Under the pieces are notes generated by a model. The model searched no databases. It had not been told where the DNA came from and worked only from the letters and a program-made list of their open reading frames with translations. Positions 34,978 to 45,237 of a stretch of 64,000 bases of DNA are shown here, piece after piece. The stretch comes from Pseudomonas sp. PDM04 (GTDB lineage: Bacteria > Pseudomonadota > Gammaproteobacteria > Pseudomonadales > Pseudomonadaceae): positions 868,001 through 932,000 of the forward strand of contig NZ_JACVAI010000001.1 in assembly GCF_014851765.1 (NCBI RefSeq). The letters are read 5' to 3'. Numbering within the stretch: position 1 is the stretch's first letter; every line of letters begins with the position of its first letter. Made by a program: the position numbers and the translations under genes.

Positions 34978-36099
34978 TCAGCGTTTACGCAGGATCACGC
35001 TGCCAATCGAATAACCGGCACCGAACGAACTGAGCACCGCCAGCGAACCGGGCGCCAGGTCGTCCTGGTTCTTGTGGAACGAAATCACCGAACCGGCGGA
35101 GCTGGTGTTGGCGTAGGTGTCGAGAATCACCGGGGCTTCCTGTTCGGTTGCATCGCGGCCCAGCAGCTTCTTGACGATCAGGTGGTTCATGCTGAGGTTG
35201 GCCTGGTGCAGCCAGAAGCGCTTCACGTCGGCGACGTTGAGCTGGTTCTCTTCGAGATGCTGGCCAATCAGTTCGGCGACCATCGGGCAGACTTCCTTGA
35301 ATACCTTGCGACCTTCCTGGACAAACAGCTTGTCCCTGGCGCCGATGCCCTCTTCTGCCGCGCGGTTGAGGAAACCGAAGTTGTTGCGGATGTTGTTGGA
35401 GAACTTGGTCAGCAGCTTGGTGCTGACGATGTCGAATTGGTACTGCGACGTGGCCTGGTCGGCGCGCTCGATGATCACGGCGGTGGCCGCGTCGCCGAAG
35501 ATGAAATGGCTGTCGCGGTCACGGAAATTCAGGTGACCGGTGCAGACTTCCGGGTTGACCATCAGGATCGCCCGGGCCTGGCCCAGTTGAATGCTGTTGG
35601 CGGCGGCCTGAATGCCGAAAGTGGCCGAGGAGCAGGCCACGTTCATGTCGTAACCGAAACCCTGGATGCCCAGCGCTTCCTGGACTTCGATGGCGATGGC
35701 CGGGTAGGCGCGTTGCAGGTTGGAACACGCAACGATCACACCGTCGATGTCCGCAGCGGTCTTGCCGGCGCGCTGCAAGGCTTGCTCGGCGGCGCCGATG
35801 GCCATCTGGCAGAGAACCGACCACTCGTCGTTCGAGCGCTCCGGCAGGCGTGGCGTCATGCGCTGCGGGTCGAGGATGCCTTCCTTGTCCATGACAAAGC
35901 GGCTTTTTATGCCCGAGGCTTTTTCGATGAACGCGGCGCTGGACTCGGTCAGGGCTTCGACTTCGCCTCGGGCGATGGCCTCGGCGTTGTCGGCGTTGAA
36001 CTGCGCGACGTAGGTGTTGAAAGACTGCACCAGCTCTTCGTTGGAGATGCTGTTGGCCGGGGTGTACAGGCCGGTGCCGCTGATGACGACGTTATGCAT
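34978..36099 (-). CDS. Beta-ketoacyl-ACP synthase III family enzyme (PA3286-type)
   Basis: 373 residues, longer than housekeeping FabH (about 320). The triad is complete: C156 in NVACSSATF, H298 in FWLHQANLS and N331 in DTYANTSSAGS. The sequence resembles P. aeruginosa PA3286, reported to condense octanoyl-CoA from beta-oxidation with malonyl-ACP, thereby feeding degradation intermediates into fatty acid synthesis. An insertion at about 40-70 (EAIARGEVEALTESSAAFIEKASG) is typical of this subgroup. The ATG at 36099 is taken because the family begins MHNVVISGTG. Single-gene transcript. Confidence 0.87.
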   Translation of the reverse strand: MHNVVISGTGLYTPANSISNEELVQSFNTYVAQFNADNAEAIARGEVEALTESSAAFIEKASGIKSRFVMDKEGILDPQRMTPRLPERSNDEWSVLCQMAIGAAEQALQRAGKTAADIDGVIVACSNLQRAYPAIAIEVQEALGIQGFGYDMNVACSSATFGIQAAANSIQLGQARAILMVNPEVCTGHLNFRDRDSHFIFGDAATAVIIERADQATSQYQFDIVSTKLLTKFSNNIRNNFGFLNRAAEEGIGARDKLFVQEGRKVFKEVCPMVAELIGQHLEENQLNVADVKRFWLHQANLSMNHLIVKKLLGRDATEQEAPVILDTYANTSSAGSVISFHKNQDDLAPGSLAVLSSFGAGYSIGSVILRKR

Positions 36100-36331
36100 G
36101 GTCGTTTCTCTAATCTGTTCAGGCAGAAAGCATTGGCACCGACGTACCAATACACAAAGGGTCTGTTCCCATCCCGGGGACGCAAACCTGGCGTCGCTTT
36201 ATTCCGAGATCCGCCCCTAGCGAAGGCTCTGGGTCGCGAAACCGGCATTTATGGTCGCGAAGTTTGCCATAAACGCCGGGTTTTGGCGCCTTTTGCAAGA
36301 ACAACGACATCCGGCTCCCACAGGGATCGAG

Positions 36332-39300
36332 TCATGCCTCCACCAGGCTCCACTGCTTGCTCAGGCGCTTGTCCGAGATCGGCACCCGGGTGCCCAACTG
36401 CTGGGCGAACAGCGAAACCCGGTATTCCTCCAGCCACCAGCGATACAGCTCGAGCTGCGGATCGCGTTTCCCTTCCTGCGCGTGCTTGGCGGCGCGGGTC
36501 TGGTACTGGGTCCACAGCGCAGACAGCTCGCCGCTCCAGACCCGGTCCTTCTGCACCTGGGCACCGAGCTTTTCGAAACGCTGTTCGATGGCCTTGAGGT
36601 AACGCGGCAACTCCTTGAGCCATTGCATCGGCGTTTCGCGGACAAACCCCGGATACACCAGTTGGCTGAGTTGCTGCTTGATGTCGTTCAAGGCCACGGC
36701 CTGGGCCAGGTCGATCTTGCCCTTGAAGCGTTTTTGCAGGCCGTGCCAGAGCTTGAGAATCTCCAGGGTCAGCTTCGCCAGACGCTCGGCATGTTCGGTC
36801 CAGCCGCCACGCTTGCGCTCGGCCAGCGCCGCCAATGCAGCGCCATCGCGAGGCAACGGGTCTTCGCCGTCGAGAATGCAACTGTCGAGGCTGGCCAGCA
36901 GAATGTCTTCCACCAGCGCATCGACGCGCCCCATGTCGCGGTACAGCAGGCCGAGCTCGGTCAGCCCCGGCAACTTGCCGCGCAGGAACTTCGCCGGTTC
37001 CGCCAGTTGCTGCATCAGCAAGCGTTGCAGGGCACGGCGGTGCTGGAATTCGGCTTCGGCCGGCGTCGAGAAGCGCCCTTCCTTGACCGTACCGCCCTCT
37101 TCCACCAGCGCCGGATACACCGTCATCGACAGCCCGGCGATCTTCTGTTGAGTCTTTTGCGCCACGGCGGCAAACACCTTCGCCTCCACCGGCTGTTGGC
37201 TCTTCGCCGTCTGCGGCACCGCAAGCGCCGCCTGGCTCGCCTCGGCAAAGCGCGCAGTCAGTTGCGCCAGATCACGCCCTTCGCCGAGGAACTTGCCCTG
37301 GCCGTCGACGATTTCCAGGTTCATGCGCAGATGGCTTTCGACCTGTTGCGCGGCTTCAGCCCAGGCCTCGTCGCTGACCCGCGCACCGGTCATGCGCAGC
37401 AGTTCGCGACCCAGCGCCTGGGGCAACGAGCCCTCGGCGAAGGTCATGCGCTGCAACGCAGCCTTGACGAAGTCCGGCACCGGTACGAAATTCTTGCGCA
37501 GCGCCTTGGGCAGGTTGCGCACCAGGGCGATGCACTTGGCCTCGATCACCCCCGGCACCAGCCATTCCAGGCGCTCCGGCGGCAGCATCGGCAACAGCGG
37601 CGCCGGCACGCGCAAGGTCACGCCATCGCGTGGATGGTTGGGCTCGAAGTGATAACTGAGCGCCAGCTCCAGGTCGCCGATGTGCGAAGTATCCGGGTAT
37701 TGCATCGCGGTGACTTCACTGGCCTCACGGGCCAGCACGTCTTCCTCGCGCATGATCAACAGCTGTGGATCTTTCTGGCTGTTGACCCGATACCAGCTGT
37801 CGAAGGTCGCGGTCTGATGAATGTCCGCCGGCAGCCGCGCATCGTAGAACGCATACAGGGTTTCTTCGTCGGCGAGAATGTCGCGCCGACGGGCCTTGGC
37901 TTCCAGTTCGTCGAGTTGCTCCAGCAACTGCGCATTGGCCGACAGGCACTTGGCCTTCGACTGGATTTCACCGCGCACCAGGCCTTCGCGGATAAACAGT
38001 TCGCGGGACACCACCGGGTCGACCGGACCGAAATGCACCGGTCGGCGACCGACCACGATCAGTCCGAACAAGGTGATCTGCTCGTAGGCCACGACCTGCC
38101 CGCGCTTCTTCTCCCAATGGGGTTCGAAGTGGTTCTTCTTGATCAGATGCCCGGCCAGTGGCTCGATCCAGTCGGCGTCGATCTTGGCGACCATGCGCGC
38201 ATAGAGCTTGGTGGTCTCCACCAGTTCGGCGGTCATCAGCCATTGCGGGCGCTTCTTGCCGATGCCCGAAGACGGGTGAATCCAGAACCGCCGCTGACGG
38301 GCGCCGAGGTAATCGCCGTCTTCGGTTTTCTGTCCGATCTGGCTGAGCAGCCCCACCAGCACCGCCTTGTGCAGTTTCGGGTAATCCGCCGGCTCCTTGT
38401 TGAGGCTTAACTGCAGGTCGCGGCAAATAAGGCTCAACTGTCGATGGGAGTCGCGCCATTCGCGCAGGCGCAGGTAATTGAGGAAGTTCTTGCGGCACCA
38501 GTTGCGCAGCGGGCTGGCGCTCAGCGCCTGGCGCTGCTCTTCAAAACCGCGCCACAGATTGACCAGCGCGGCAAAATCCGAATCGGGATCTTTCCACTGC
38601 GCATGCGCCTGGTCCGCCGCCTGCTGACGCTCCGGTGGACGCTCGCGCGGGTCCTGGATCGACATGGCGCTGGCGACGATCAGCACTTCCTGCAAACTGC
38701 CCAGCTTCGCCGCCTCCAGCAGCATGCGGCCCATGCGCGGGTCCACCGGCAAGCGCGCCAACTGCCGACCGAGCGGCGTCAACTGGCTGTTGCGGTCCAC
38801 CGCCGAGAGTTCCTGCAACAGGTTGAAACCGTCGCTGATGGCCTTGCCATCCGGCGGCTCGATGAAGGGGAAATCGGTGATTTCGCCGAGGCGCAGGTGC
38901 AGCATCTGCAGGATGACGGCGGCCAGGTTGGTGCGCAGGATTTCCGGATCGGTAAATTCCGGGCGACCGAGGAAATCCTCTTCGCTGTACAAGCGTACGC
39001 AGATACCCGGCTCGACCCGTCCGCAACGGCCTTTACGCTGGTTGGCGCTGGCCTGGGAAATCGCTTCGATGGGCAGGCGCTGGACCTTGGCCCGATAGCT
39101 GTAGCGGCTGATGCGCGCGGTGCCGCTGTCGATCACGTAACGAATGCCGGGCACCGTCAGCGAGGTTTCCGCGACGTTGGTCGCCAGCACCACGCGACGC
39201 CCCGGGTGGGACTGGAAAATCCGCTGTTGCTCGGCCGGCGAGAGCCGCGCGTACAACGGCAGGATTTCGGTGTGCTTGAGCTGGGCCTTGCGCAGCATGT

Positions 39301-40243
39301 CGGCGGCGTCGCGGATCTCTCGTTCACCGGGCAGGAACACCAGCACGTCGCCCGGACTGCGCCGCTCGCTGCGTTCATAAGCGGCGATTTCGTCGAGGGT
39401 GGCGAGAATCGCCTGGTCCACGGTCAGGTCATCCTCGACCCGGTTGCCCTCTTCGTCCTGCTCCAGGGTCAGCGGGCGATACCAGGTGTCCACCGGGAAG
39501 GTACGACCGGACACCTCGACGATCGGCGCGTCGTCGAAATGCCTGGAGAAGCGCTCCAGGTCGATGGTCGCCGAGGTGATGATGACTTTCAGGTCCGGAC
39601 GGCGCGGCAGCAGGGTTTTCAGGTAACCCAGCAGGAAATCGATGTTGAGGCTGCGTTCGTGGGCCTCGTCGACGATGATCGTGTCGTAGCGTTCCAGGTA
39701 ACGGTCGTTCTGGGTTTCCGCGAGCAGGATGCCGTCGGTCATCAGTTTGATCAGGGTGTTGGCATCGCTCTGATCCTCGAAACGCACCTGGTAACCGACC
39801 AGCGCGCCCAAGGGGGTGCCCAGTTCCTCGGCGACCCGGCTGGCGACACTGCGCGCGGCGATGCGGCGCGGCTGGGTGTGGCCGATCAGGCCGTGCTGGC
39901 CACGACCGATTTCCAGGCAGATCTTCGGCAACTGGGTGGTTTTACCCGAGCCGGTCTCGCCGGCGATGATCAACACCTGGTGCTTTTCCAGCGCCTGCTT
40001 GATTTCGTCGCGCTTGGCGGCAATCGGCAGGCTGTCGTCGTAACGAATCACCGGCAGGCTGGCCTTGCGCGCCAGCACCTGATCGCAGGACGCCTGCATG
40101 CGCGCCACCCATTGGACCAACTTGGCCTCGTCGGGTTTCTTGCGCAGCTCAAGCAACTGCCGCCGCAGCCGGTGACGGTCGGCGAGCATGGCGTGATCGA
40201 GGTTTTTCAGCAGTTTGTCGATGGAAGGCGATTCGTCAGTCAT
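36332..40243 (-). CDS. hrpA: ATP-dependent RNA helicase HrpA
   Basis: 1303 residues, the family's usual size. DEAH-helicase core: GETGSGKT (95-102), DEAH (192-195) in IIVDEAHERSLN, SATID, then NVAETSLTVPGI and the QRKGRCGRVEPG motif VI. It is followed by helicase-associated, OB and the long DUF3418 C-terminal domain (about 700-1300; VLGPVDP-type and WLVPGVIEAKCIALVRNLPK blocks). HrpA-type helicases act on mRNA processing and stalled ribosomes. ATG at 40243; a REPIN separates it from aceK, which precedes it on the same strand. Confidence 0.95.
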   Translation of the reverse strand: MTDESPSIDKLLKNLDHAMLADRHRLRRQLLELRKKPDEAKLVQWVARMQASCDQVLARKASLPVIRYDDSLPIAAKRDEIKQALEKHQVLIIAGETGSGKTTQLPKICLEIGRGQHGLIGHTQPRRIAARSVASRVAEELGTPLGALVGYQVRFEDQSDANTLIKLMTDGILLAETQNDRYLERYDTIIVDEAHERSLNIDFLLGYLKTLLPRRPDLKVIITSATIDLERFSRHFDDAPIVEVSGRTFPVDTWYRPLTLEQDEEGNRVEDDLTVDQAILATLDEIAAYERSERRSPGDVLVFLPGEREIRDAADMLRKAQLKHTEILPLYARLSPAEQQRIFQSHPGRRVVLATNVAETSLTVPGIRYVIDSGTARISRYSYRAKVQRLPIEAISQASANQRKGRCGRVEPGICVRLYSEEDFLGRPEFTDPEILRTNLAAVILQMLHLRLGEITDFPFIEPPDGKAISDGFNLLQELSAVDRNSQLTPLGRQLARLPVDPRMGRMLLEAAKLGSLQEVLIVASAMSIQDPRERPPERQQAADQAHAQWKDPDSDFAALVNLWRGFEEQRQALSASPLRNWCRKNFLNYLRLREWRDSHRQLSLICRDLQLSLNKEPADYPKLHKAVLVGLLSQIGQKTEDGDYLGARQRRFWIHPSSGIGKKRPQWLMTAELVETTKLYARMVAKIDADWIEPLAGHLIKKNHFEPHWEKKRGQVVAYEQITLFGLIVVGRRPVHFGPVDPVVSRELFIREGLVRGEIQSKAKCLSANAQLLEQLDELEAKARRRDILADEETLYAFYDARLPADIHQTATFDSWYRVNSQKDPQLLIMREEDVLAREASEVTAMQYPDTSHIGDLELALSYHFEPNHPRDGVTLRVPAPLLPMLPPERLEWLVPGVIEAKCIALVRNLPKALRKNFVPVPDFVKAALQRMTFAEGSLPQALGRELLRMTGARVSDEAWAEAAQQVESHLRMNLEIVDGQGKFLGEGRDLAQLTARFAEASQAALAVPQTAKSQQPVEAKVFAAVAQKTQQKIAGLSMTVYPALVEEGGTVKEGRFSTPAEAEFQHRRALQRLLMQQLAEPAKFLRGKLPGLTELGLLYRDMGRVDALVEDILLASLDSCILDGEDPLPRDGAALAALAERKRGGWTEHAERLAKLTLEILKLWHGLQKRFKGKIDLAQAVALNDIKQQLSQLVYPGFVRETPMQWLKELPRYLKAIEQRFEKLGAQVQKDRVWSGELSALWTQYQTRAAKHAQEGKRDPQLELYRWWLEEYRVSLFAQQLGTRVPISDKRLSKQWSLVEA

Positions 40244-40314
40244 CAGGTACGCAATAAGTCGTCTAGTGGCGCAGGGGGGCGATTGTCGCAGATTTCACGG
40301 CCGCTGCGCGGCCG

Positions 40315-40407
40315 ATTCGCGAGCCGGCTCACTCCCACCGTTGACGGTGGTGCTGCCGATTGCAGGGTCGGCACAGACCCAGTGTGGGAGCGAGCCGGCT
40401 CGCGAAG
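40315..40407. repeat. REPIN: inverted pair of REP elements
   Basis: ATTCGCGAGCCGGCTCACTC at 40315-40334 and GTGGGAGCGAGCCGGCTCGC at 40384-40403. It sits in the 177-bp gap between aceK and hrpA and could separate their expression. Confidence 0.88.
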
Positions 40408-40420
40408 CGGACACACAGAG

Positions 40421-42139
40421 CTACTCGTTATCGAGGCCCTTGCGCCGATACGGGAACACATCGATCACTTTCCCGGCCCGAATCGCCTCCTGCAAACCCT
40501 TCCAGTAATCGGCGTTGTACAACTCGCCATGCAACTGGTCGAACAACTTGCGCTGCCCCGCATCGGCAAACAGGAACGGCGGAAACTCTTCCGGGAACAC
40601 GTCCAGCGGCCCGATCGAATACCACGGCTCCGAGGCCATTTCGTCCTCGGGTGTGCGCGGCGCCGGGATGTGGCGGAAGTTGGCTTCGGTCAGGAAACAG
40701 ATTTCGTCGTAGTCATAGAACACCACGCGACCATGACGGGTCACGCCGAAATTCTTCAGCAGCATGTCGCCGGGAAAGATGTTGGCCGCCGCCAGTTGCT
40801 TGATCGCCAGCCCGTAGTCGTCCAGCGCCTCGCGCACTTGCGCTTCGTTGGCGTTGTCCAGGTACAGGTTCAGCGGCGTCATCCGCCGTTCCGTCCAGCA
40901 GTGGCGGATCAGCACCGTGTCACCTTCGACCGACACGGTGGACGGCGCCACTTCCAGCAATTCCTCAAGGCATGCCGGTTCGAATTTACCCAGTGGAAAA
41001 CGGAAGTCGGCGAACTCCTGGGTATCGGCCATGCGCCCGACGCGGTCGACGCTTTTCACCAGCCGGTACTTCTCGATCACCGTGGCGCGGTCGACGTTTT
41101 TCGACGGAGAAAACCGGTCCTTGATGATTTTGAACACGGTGTTGAAACCCGGCAGGGTGAACACGCTCATCACCATGCCACGCACGCCGGGGGCCATGAT
41201 GAACTGGTCGTCGGTGTTGGCCAGGTGATTGATCAGCGCCCGGTAGAACTCCGATTTGCCGTGCTTGTAGAAACCGATCGAGGTGTACAGCTCGGCGATG
41301 TGCTTGCCCGGCAGGATGCGTTTGAGGAAGCCGATGAACTCCGCCGGCACCGGCACATCCACCATGAAATACGAACGGGTGAAGGAAAAGATGATCGACA
41401 CGTCGGCTTCGTCGGTGATCAGCGCATCGATCTGGATGCCGCGACCTTCCAGGTGCAGCAGCGGGATCGCCAGCGGCCATTGCTCATCGGCGGTGAAGAT
41501 GCGCCCCACCAGGTACGCGCCCTTGTTGCGGTACAGCACCGAGGAGAACAACTCGACGCTCAGATCCGGGTCCTTGCACACCCAGTCCGGCAGGTTCTCG
41601 CGCAATTGCGCCTCGAGGCGTCGCAGGTCGCCCGGCAGGTCGGCGTAATCCTCGCGGAAACGGTAGTCGGCAAATATGCTCGCGAGCATCTCCGCCAGGT
41701 GCCCCTGGGGTTTGTAGGTGCGGGTTTGCGCGGCGCGCGCCCGGCGCAGGCTGGGCCGGGTGGTGTGGATGAACATGCAGCCATCGCTGATCAGGTCATG
41801 GCTGAACAAGCCGCAGAAGATCGAGTTGTACCAGGTCTCGGACAACTCATCGTCGAAGCGCAGGTCAATCAGGCTGATGTAGGCGCTCTTGACCAGCGGC
41901 CAGCAACTGACATCCAGGGTGTCGGAATCGAAGGCAACACGCAGCCGCTCGACCGTTTCACTGACTTTTTCTTCGTAGAGGTTGATCCGTGCCGCCGACG
42001 CCACCTGCGTCGCCTGCCACTGGGCCTGCTCGAAACGCGCCCGGGCGCCGTCGGTGATCTGGCGAAAATGCTCACGGTAATCGTCAAAGCCATCGAGGAC
42101 CATTCGGGCGATGTCGGCGGCGGGCCATTGCTGCGGCAT
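40421..42139 (-). CDS. aceK: Isocitrate dehydrogenase kinase/phosphatase
   Basis: 572 residues, full length. N-terminal regulatory domain (about 1-315) and kinase-like domain with [17 protein letters not shown] (nucleotide loop near 318-334), [18 protein letters not shown] (catalytic loop, near 457-474) and VFYDYDEI (metal-binding DYD in place of DFG). AceK phosphorylates and dephosphorylates isocitrate dehydrogenase, shifting carbon between the TCA cycle and the glyoxylate shunt. In enteric bacteria it sits with aceBA; here it stands beside hrpA, the Pseudomonas arrangement. ATG at 42139, GAGG in the leader. Confidence 0.96.
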   Translation of the reverse strand: MPQQWPAADIARMVLDGFDDYREHFRQITDGARARFEQAQWQATQVASAARINLYEEKVSETVERLRVAFDSDTLDVSCWPLVKSAYISLIDLRFDDELSETWYNSIFCGLFSHDLISDGCMFIHTTRPSLRRARAAQTRTYKPQGHLAEMLASIFADYRFREDYADLPGDLRRLEAQLRENLPDWVCKDPDLSVELFSSVLYRNKGAYLVGRIFTADEQWPLAIPLLHLEGRGIQIDALITDEADVSIIFSFTRSYFMVDVPVPAEFIGFLKRILPGKHIAELYTSIGFYKHGKSEFYRALINHLANTDDQFIMAPGVRGMVMSVFTLPGFNTVFKIIKDRFSPSKNVDRATVIEKYRLVKSVDRVGRMADTQEFADFRFPLGKFEPACLEELLEVAPSTVSVEGDTVLIRHCWTERRMTPLNLYLDNANEAQVREALDDYGLAIKQLAAANIFPGDMLLKNFGVTRHGRVVFYDYDEICFLTEANFRHIPAPRTPEDEMASEPWYSIGPLDVFPEEFPPFLFADAGQRKLFDQLHGELYNADYWKGLQEAIRAGKVIDVFPYRRKGLDNE

Positions 42140-42541
42140 GGTGAAACCTCTGCGGTTATCTGGAAGACCTGAGCTTAGCCAGTCAACCCGGTGCAGGAGA
42201 AGGGTATTTTCGGCCGTTGTTGCGGATGATTCATTTGGATACAGATATTTTTTCGGTTTTTTTAAGTCGACCGTTTAGTCAATAAACGACCTTCCATCAG
42301 CGCATCTCAGTGATGAATCGATTCATCCACAGACCTCGAATTCCGTGGCTTTCGGATCCAATCCTGGAGGCGCACGCCGTTTTGCGCCGCCCACTTCAAA
42401 CCTTCGTGGCCTCCTGAACGCCTCCCAAGGTGGCCTTACCAAAGTAGTGGCACTTTGATATACACGCCGCCGTTACCCGCCTAATAACAAGATCTTCGGT
42501 CAACGAGGACTACCTCTCTCATATGCCCAAGGAGCATTTTC
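42140..42541. other. 402-bp divergent region between aceK and a chemoreceptor gene
   Basis: No gene seen. The part at 42210-42300 is AT-rich with T-runs and holds a small dyad CGTTTA/TAAACG (42272-42277 and 42283-42288). The 42440-42540 part is presumably the chemoreceptor promoter and leader; AAGGAGC (42529-42535) is its ribosome site. No FliA-type promoter consensus was recognised. Confidence 0.5.
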
Positions 42542-44167
42542 ATGCCGTTAAGGAACCTGCGCATCGGTTTGCGTGCCAGTTTGAGTTTCGCCGTTCTCGC
42601 CAGTCTTCTGGTACTGGTCGGACTGTTTGGTCTCGGTCAGATGGCGACCTTGCGCGAAAGCGCCAGAATCATTGAAGAATCATGGATGCCAAGCAGCGAG
42701 CGCATTCACGACAGCGCGGCCAACATCGCGACCATCCGCCTGGAGTCGTTGCGCCTCAGGACCAGCAGCCACAGTGAGGTCAGGCAGAAGAGCAAGGGCA
42801 TCATCAGCGCCCAACGCCAGGAGTTGCTCCAGCGTCTCGAGGATCACGCGGCCCTGCTGTCGAGCGATCAGGAACGGGCCATGCTCGACAGCCTGAAGTC
42901 AACCGTCGCCAAGTACCTGTCGCTCGTCGACCAGGTCATTGCCCACATCGACGCCGGCCATGACAGTCAGGCCTACGAGCACCTCAACGTCGAATCCAAC
43001 GTGCAGGGCACCCAGCTGGACAAAATCCTGGAGTCGATGATCAGCTTCAACCAGCAAGGTGCCGACGCCGCCGCCGACGCCGCCACGGCGTTGTACCAGC
43101 GCGCGCAATGGATCGTCGGCTCGATCATCGTCGTTGCCTTGCTGGCCACCCTGCTCCTGGCCTGGGCGCTGACCCGCAGCATCACCACGCCCATCAATCA
43201 GGCCCTGGACGTCGCCCGCCGGATTGCCTCGGGTGACCTCAGCGGCAAAGTCGTCAGCGATGGCAAGGACGAAGCTGCGCAGTTGCTCGATGCCCTGGCC
43301 GACATGCAGGGCAACCTGCGTTCGACCATCCACGGCATCAGTGAGTCGGCCCGACAACTGGCCTCCGCCGCCGAAGAGATGAGTTCGGTGATGGAGGAAA
43401 GCACCCGCAGCCTGCAACAACAGAACGACCAGATCGAAATGGCCGCCACCGCCGTCACCGAAATGAGCACGGCGGTGGATGAAGTGGCCAGCAATGCCGT
43501 GTCCAGCGCCGAAGCGTCCCAGGCATCGAACGAGGACAGCAAGCACGGGCACCTTCAGGTCAGCGAAACCATCACCTCGATCCAGGGCCTGGTCAGTGAA
43601 GTGCTGGGCGCCTCGGAACAGGCCCAGGGCCTGGCCGTCCAGGCGCAGGACATCAGCAAGGTGCTGGAAGTGATCCGCGGCATCGCCGGCCAGACCAACC
43701 TGCTGGCACTCAATGCCGCCATTGAAGCGGCGCGCGCCGGTGAAGCCGGACGCGGGTTCGCCGTGGTGGCCGATGAAGTGCGCTCGCTGGCGCAACGCAC
43801 GCAGAACTCCACCGAAGAAATCGAGCTGATGATCACCAACATCCAGCAAGGCACCGGGGCCACGGTCGGCGCTTTGCAAAGCAGCGCCGAGCATGCCAAC
43901 CAGACCTTGCACCGGGCCAACAGTGCGGGCAATGCGCTGGAGAAAATCACCGCGTCGATCTCGCAGATCAACGAACGCAACCTGGTGATCGCCAGCGCCG
44001 CCGAACAGCAGGCACTGGTGGCCCGGGAAGTCGATCAGAACCTGGTGAACATCCGCGATCTTTCGACCCAGACGGCCGCAGGCGCCACTCAGACCTCGGC
44101 CGCCAGCCATGAACTGTCTCGGCTGGCGGTTGACCTCAACGGCCTGGTGACGCGCTTTGTAATTTGA
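42542..44167 (+). CDS. Methyl-accepting chemotaxis protein
   Basis: 541 residues. Transmembrane helix 1 (about 13-33), a periplasmic four-helix-bundle sensor (about 35-190), helix 2 (about 192-212; [18 protein letters not shown]), a HAMP domain (about 213-265) and the cytoplasmic signalling hairpin, whose tip [22 protein letters not shown] is intact. No C-terminal pentapeptide for CheR/CheB is present. The ligand cannot be read from the small sensor. ATG at 42542 with AAGGAGC upstream. Confidence 0.94.
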   Translation: MPLRNLRIGLRASLSFAVLASLLVLVGLFGLGQMATLRESARIIEESWMPSSERIHDSAANIATIRLESLRLRTSSHSEVRQKSKGIISAQRQELLQRLEDHAALLSSDQERAMLDSLKSTVAKYLSLVDQVIAHIDAGHDSQAYEHLNVESNVQGTQLDKILESMISFNQQGADAAADAATALYQRAQWIVGSIIVVALLATLLLAWALTRSITTPINQALDVARRIASGDLSGKVVSDGKDEAAQLLDALADMQGNLRSTIHGISESARQLASAAEEMSSVMEESTRSLQQQNDQIEMAATAVTEMSTAVDEVASNAVSSAEASQASNEDSKHGHLQVSETITSIQGLVSEVLGASEQAQGLAVQAQDISKVLEVIRGIAGQTNLLALNAAIEAARAGEAGRGFAVVADEVRSLAQRTQNSTEEIELMITNIQQGTGATVGALQSSAEHANQTLHRANSAGNALEKITASISQINERNLVIASAAEQQALVAREVDQNLVNIRDLSTQTAAGATQTSAASHELSRLAVDLNGLVTRFVI

Positions 44168-44239
44168 TGCCGGTTTTTCGGTTGCCATCGACCGGGCGCT
44201 CGGCAACACTCTCGCCCCCATCAAAGGAAGGAGTGCACC

Positions 44240-45133
44240 GTGAGCCCTGTCGATTCTGTGCGTCTGCTGTCGCTGGCGGCCATCTGGGGTGCGAGCTTTC
44301 TGTTCATGCGCATCATTGCCCCGGTGATCGGCCCCATTCCCACCGCGTTTTTCCGTGTCTCGATAGCCGCCGTCGGGTTGCTGGCGATTCTCGGGCTGCT
44401 GCGCGTGCGCTGGGATTTCAAAGGCAAGCTGAAAACCGTGATGTTGCTCGGGGTGATCAACTCGGGCATTCCGGCGACGCTCTATTCGGTGGCGGCCCAG
44501 GTACTGCCTGCCGGCTACTCGGCGATTTTCAACGCGACGACGCCGTTGATGGGCGTGTTGATCGGCGGGCTGTTTTTCAGTGAACGGCTCACCGCCGCCA
44601 AACTCGGCGGGGTGTTTCTCGGCCTGTTCGGCGTGGGTGTGTTGACCCGCGCCGGTCCGGTGGCGTTCGACCTGCAACTGTTGATGGGCGCCCTCGCCTG
44701 CCTGCTGGCCACCACTTGCTATGGTTTTGCCGGGTTTCTCGCCCGCCGCTGGCTCGATCAGGCCGGAGGGCTCGACAGTCGCCTGTCGGCGCTGGGCAGC
44801 ATGCTCGGGGCCACCCTGTTCCTGCTGCCGCTGTTCGGCTACAGCGTGCTCAGCCAGCCACCGGCGAGCTGGGGCGGCTGGAATGTCTGGCTGTCGTTGC
44901 TGGGGTTGGGGCTGGTGTGCACGGCGTTCGCCTACATCATCTACTTCCGCCTGCTGAGCTCGATCGGCCCGGTGAAATCGATGACGACGACCTTCCTCAT
45001 TCCACCGTTTGGCGTGCTGTGGGGCGCGCTGTTGCTGGATGAACCGCTGTCGATTGCACACCTGTATGGCGGGGTGTTGATTGCGGCGGCGTTGTGGTTG
45101 GTGTTGAAGCCGGCCCGGCAGGTGGGTCGGTAA
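44240..45133 (+). CDS. EamA/DMT-family transporter
   Basis: 297 residues, ten helices in two EamA repeats (about 5-135 and 145-290). The AAIWGASFLFMRI start and FNATTPLMGVLIGGLFFSERLT end of the first repeat are typical. GTG start at 44240 with GGAAGGAG at 44226-44233. It follows the chemoreceptor by 72 bases. A metabolite exporter of unknown substrate; one of three EamA genes in this window. Confidence 0.87.
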   Translation: MSPVDSVRLLSLAAIWGASFLFMRIIAPVIGPIPTAFFRVSIAAVGLLAILGLLRVRWDFKGKLKTVMLLGVINSGIPATLYSVAAQVLPAGYSAIFNATTPLMGVLIGGLFFSERLTAAKLGGVFLGLFGVGVLTRAGPVAFDLQLLMGALACLLATTCYGFAGFLARRWLDQAGGLDSRLSALGSMLGATLFLLPLFGYSVLSQPPASWGGWNVWLSLLGLGLVCTAFAYIIYFRLLSSIGPVKSMTTTFLIPPFGVLWGALLLDEPLSIAHLYGGVLIAAALWLVLKPARQVGR

Positions 45134-45135
45134 AA

Positions 45136-45228
45136 GCATCGCGAGCAGGCTCGCTCCCACAGGATCTCGGGTAAAACAGGAATCTGTGTACACCCTCATC
45201 ACTGTGGGAGCGAGCCTGCTCGCGATTC
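45136..45228. repeat. REPIN: inverted pair of REP elements
   Basis: GCATCGCGAGCAGGCTCGCT at 45136-45155 and GTGGGAGCGAGCCTGCTCGC at 45204-45223. It separates the EamA gene from the convergent sugar-acid operon. Confidence 0.92.
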
Positions 45229-45237
45229 GTTCAGCCA

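Noticed and set aside
36251..38410. A 719-codon open frame on the plus strand
   Set aside because: Antisense to hrpA; no recognisable domain and no ribosome site.
38444..42172. A 1242-codon open frame on the plus strand
   Set aside because: It is antisense to hrpA and aceK, both full-length with complete motifs. High-GC DNA often leaves such shadow frames; the translation is rich in His/Arg/Gln without domains.
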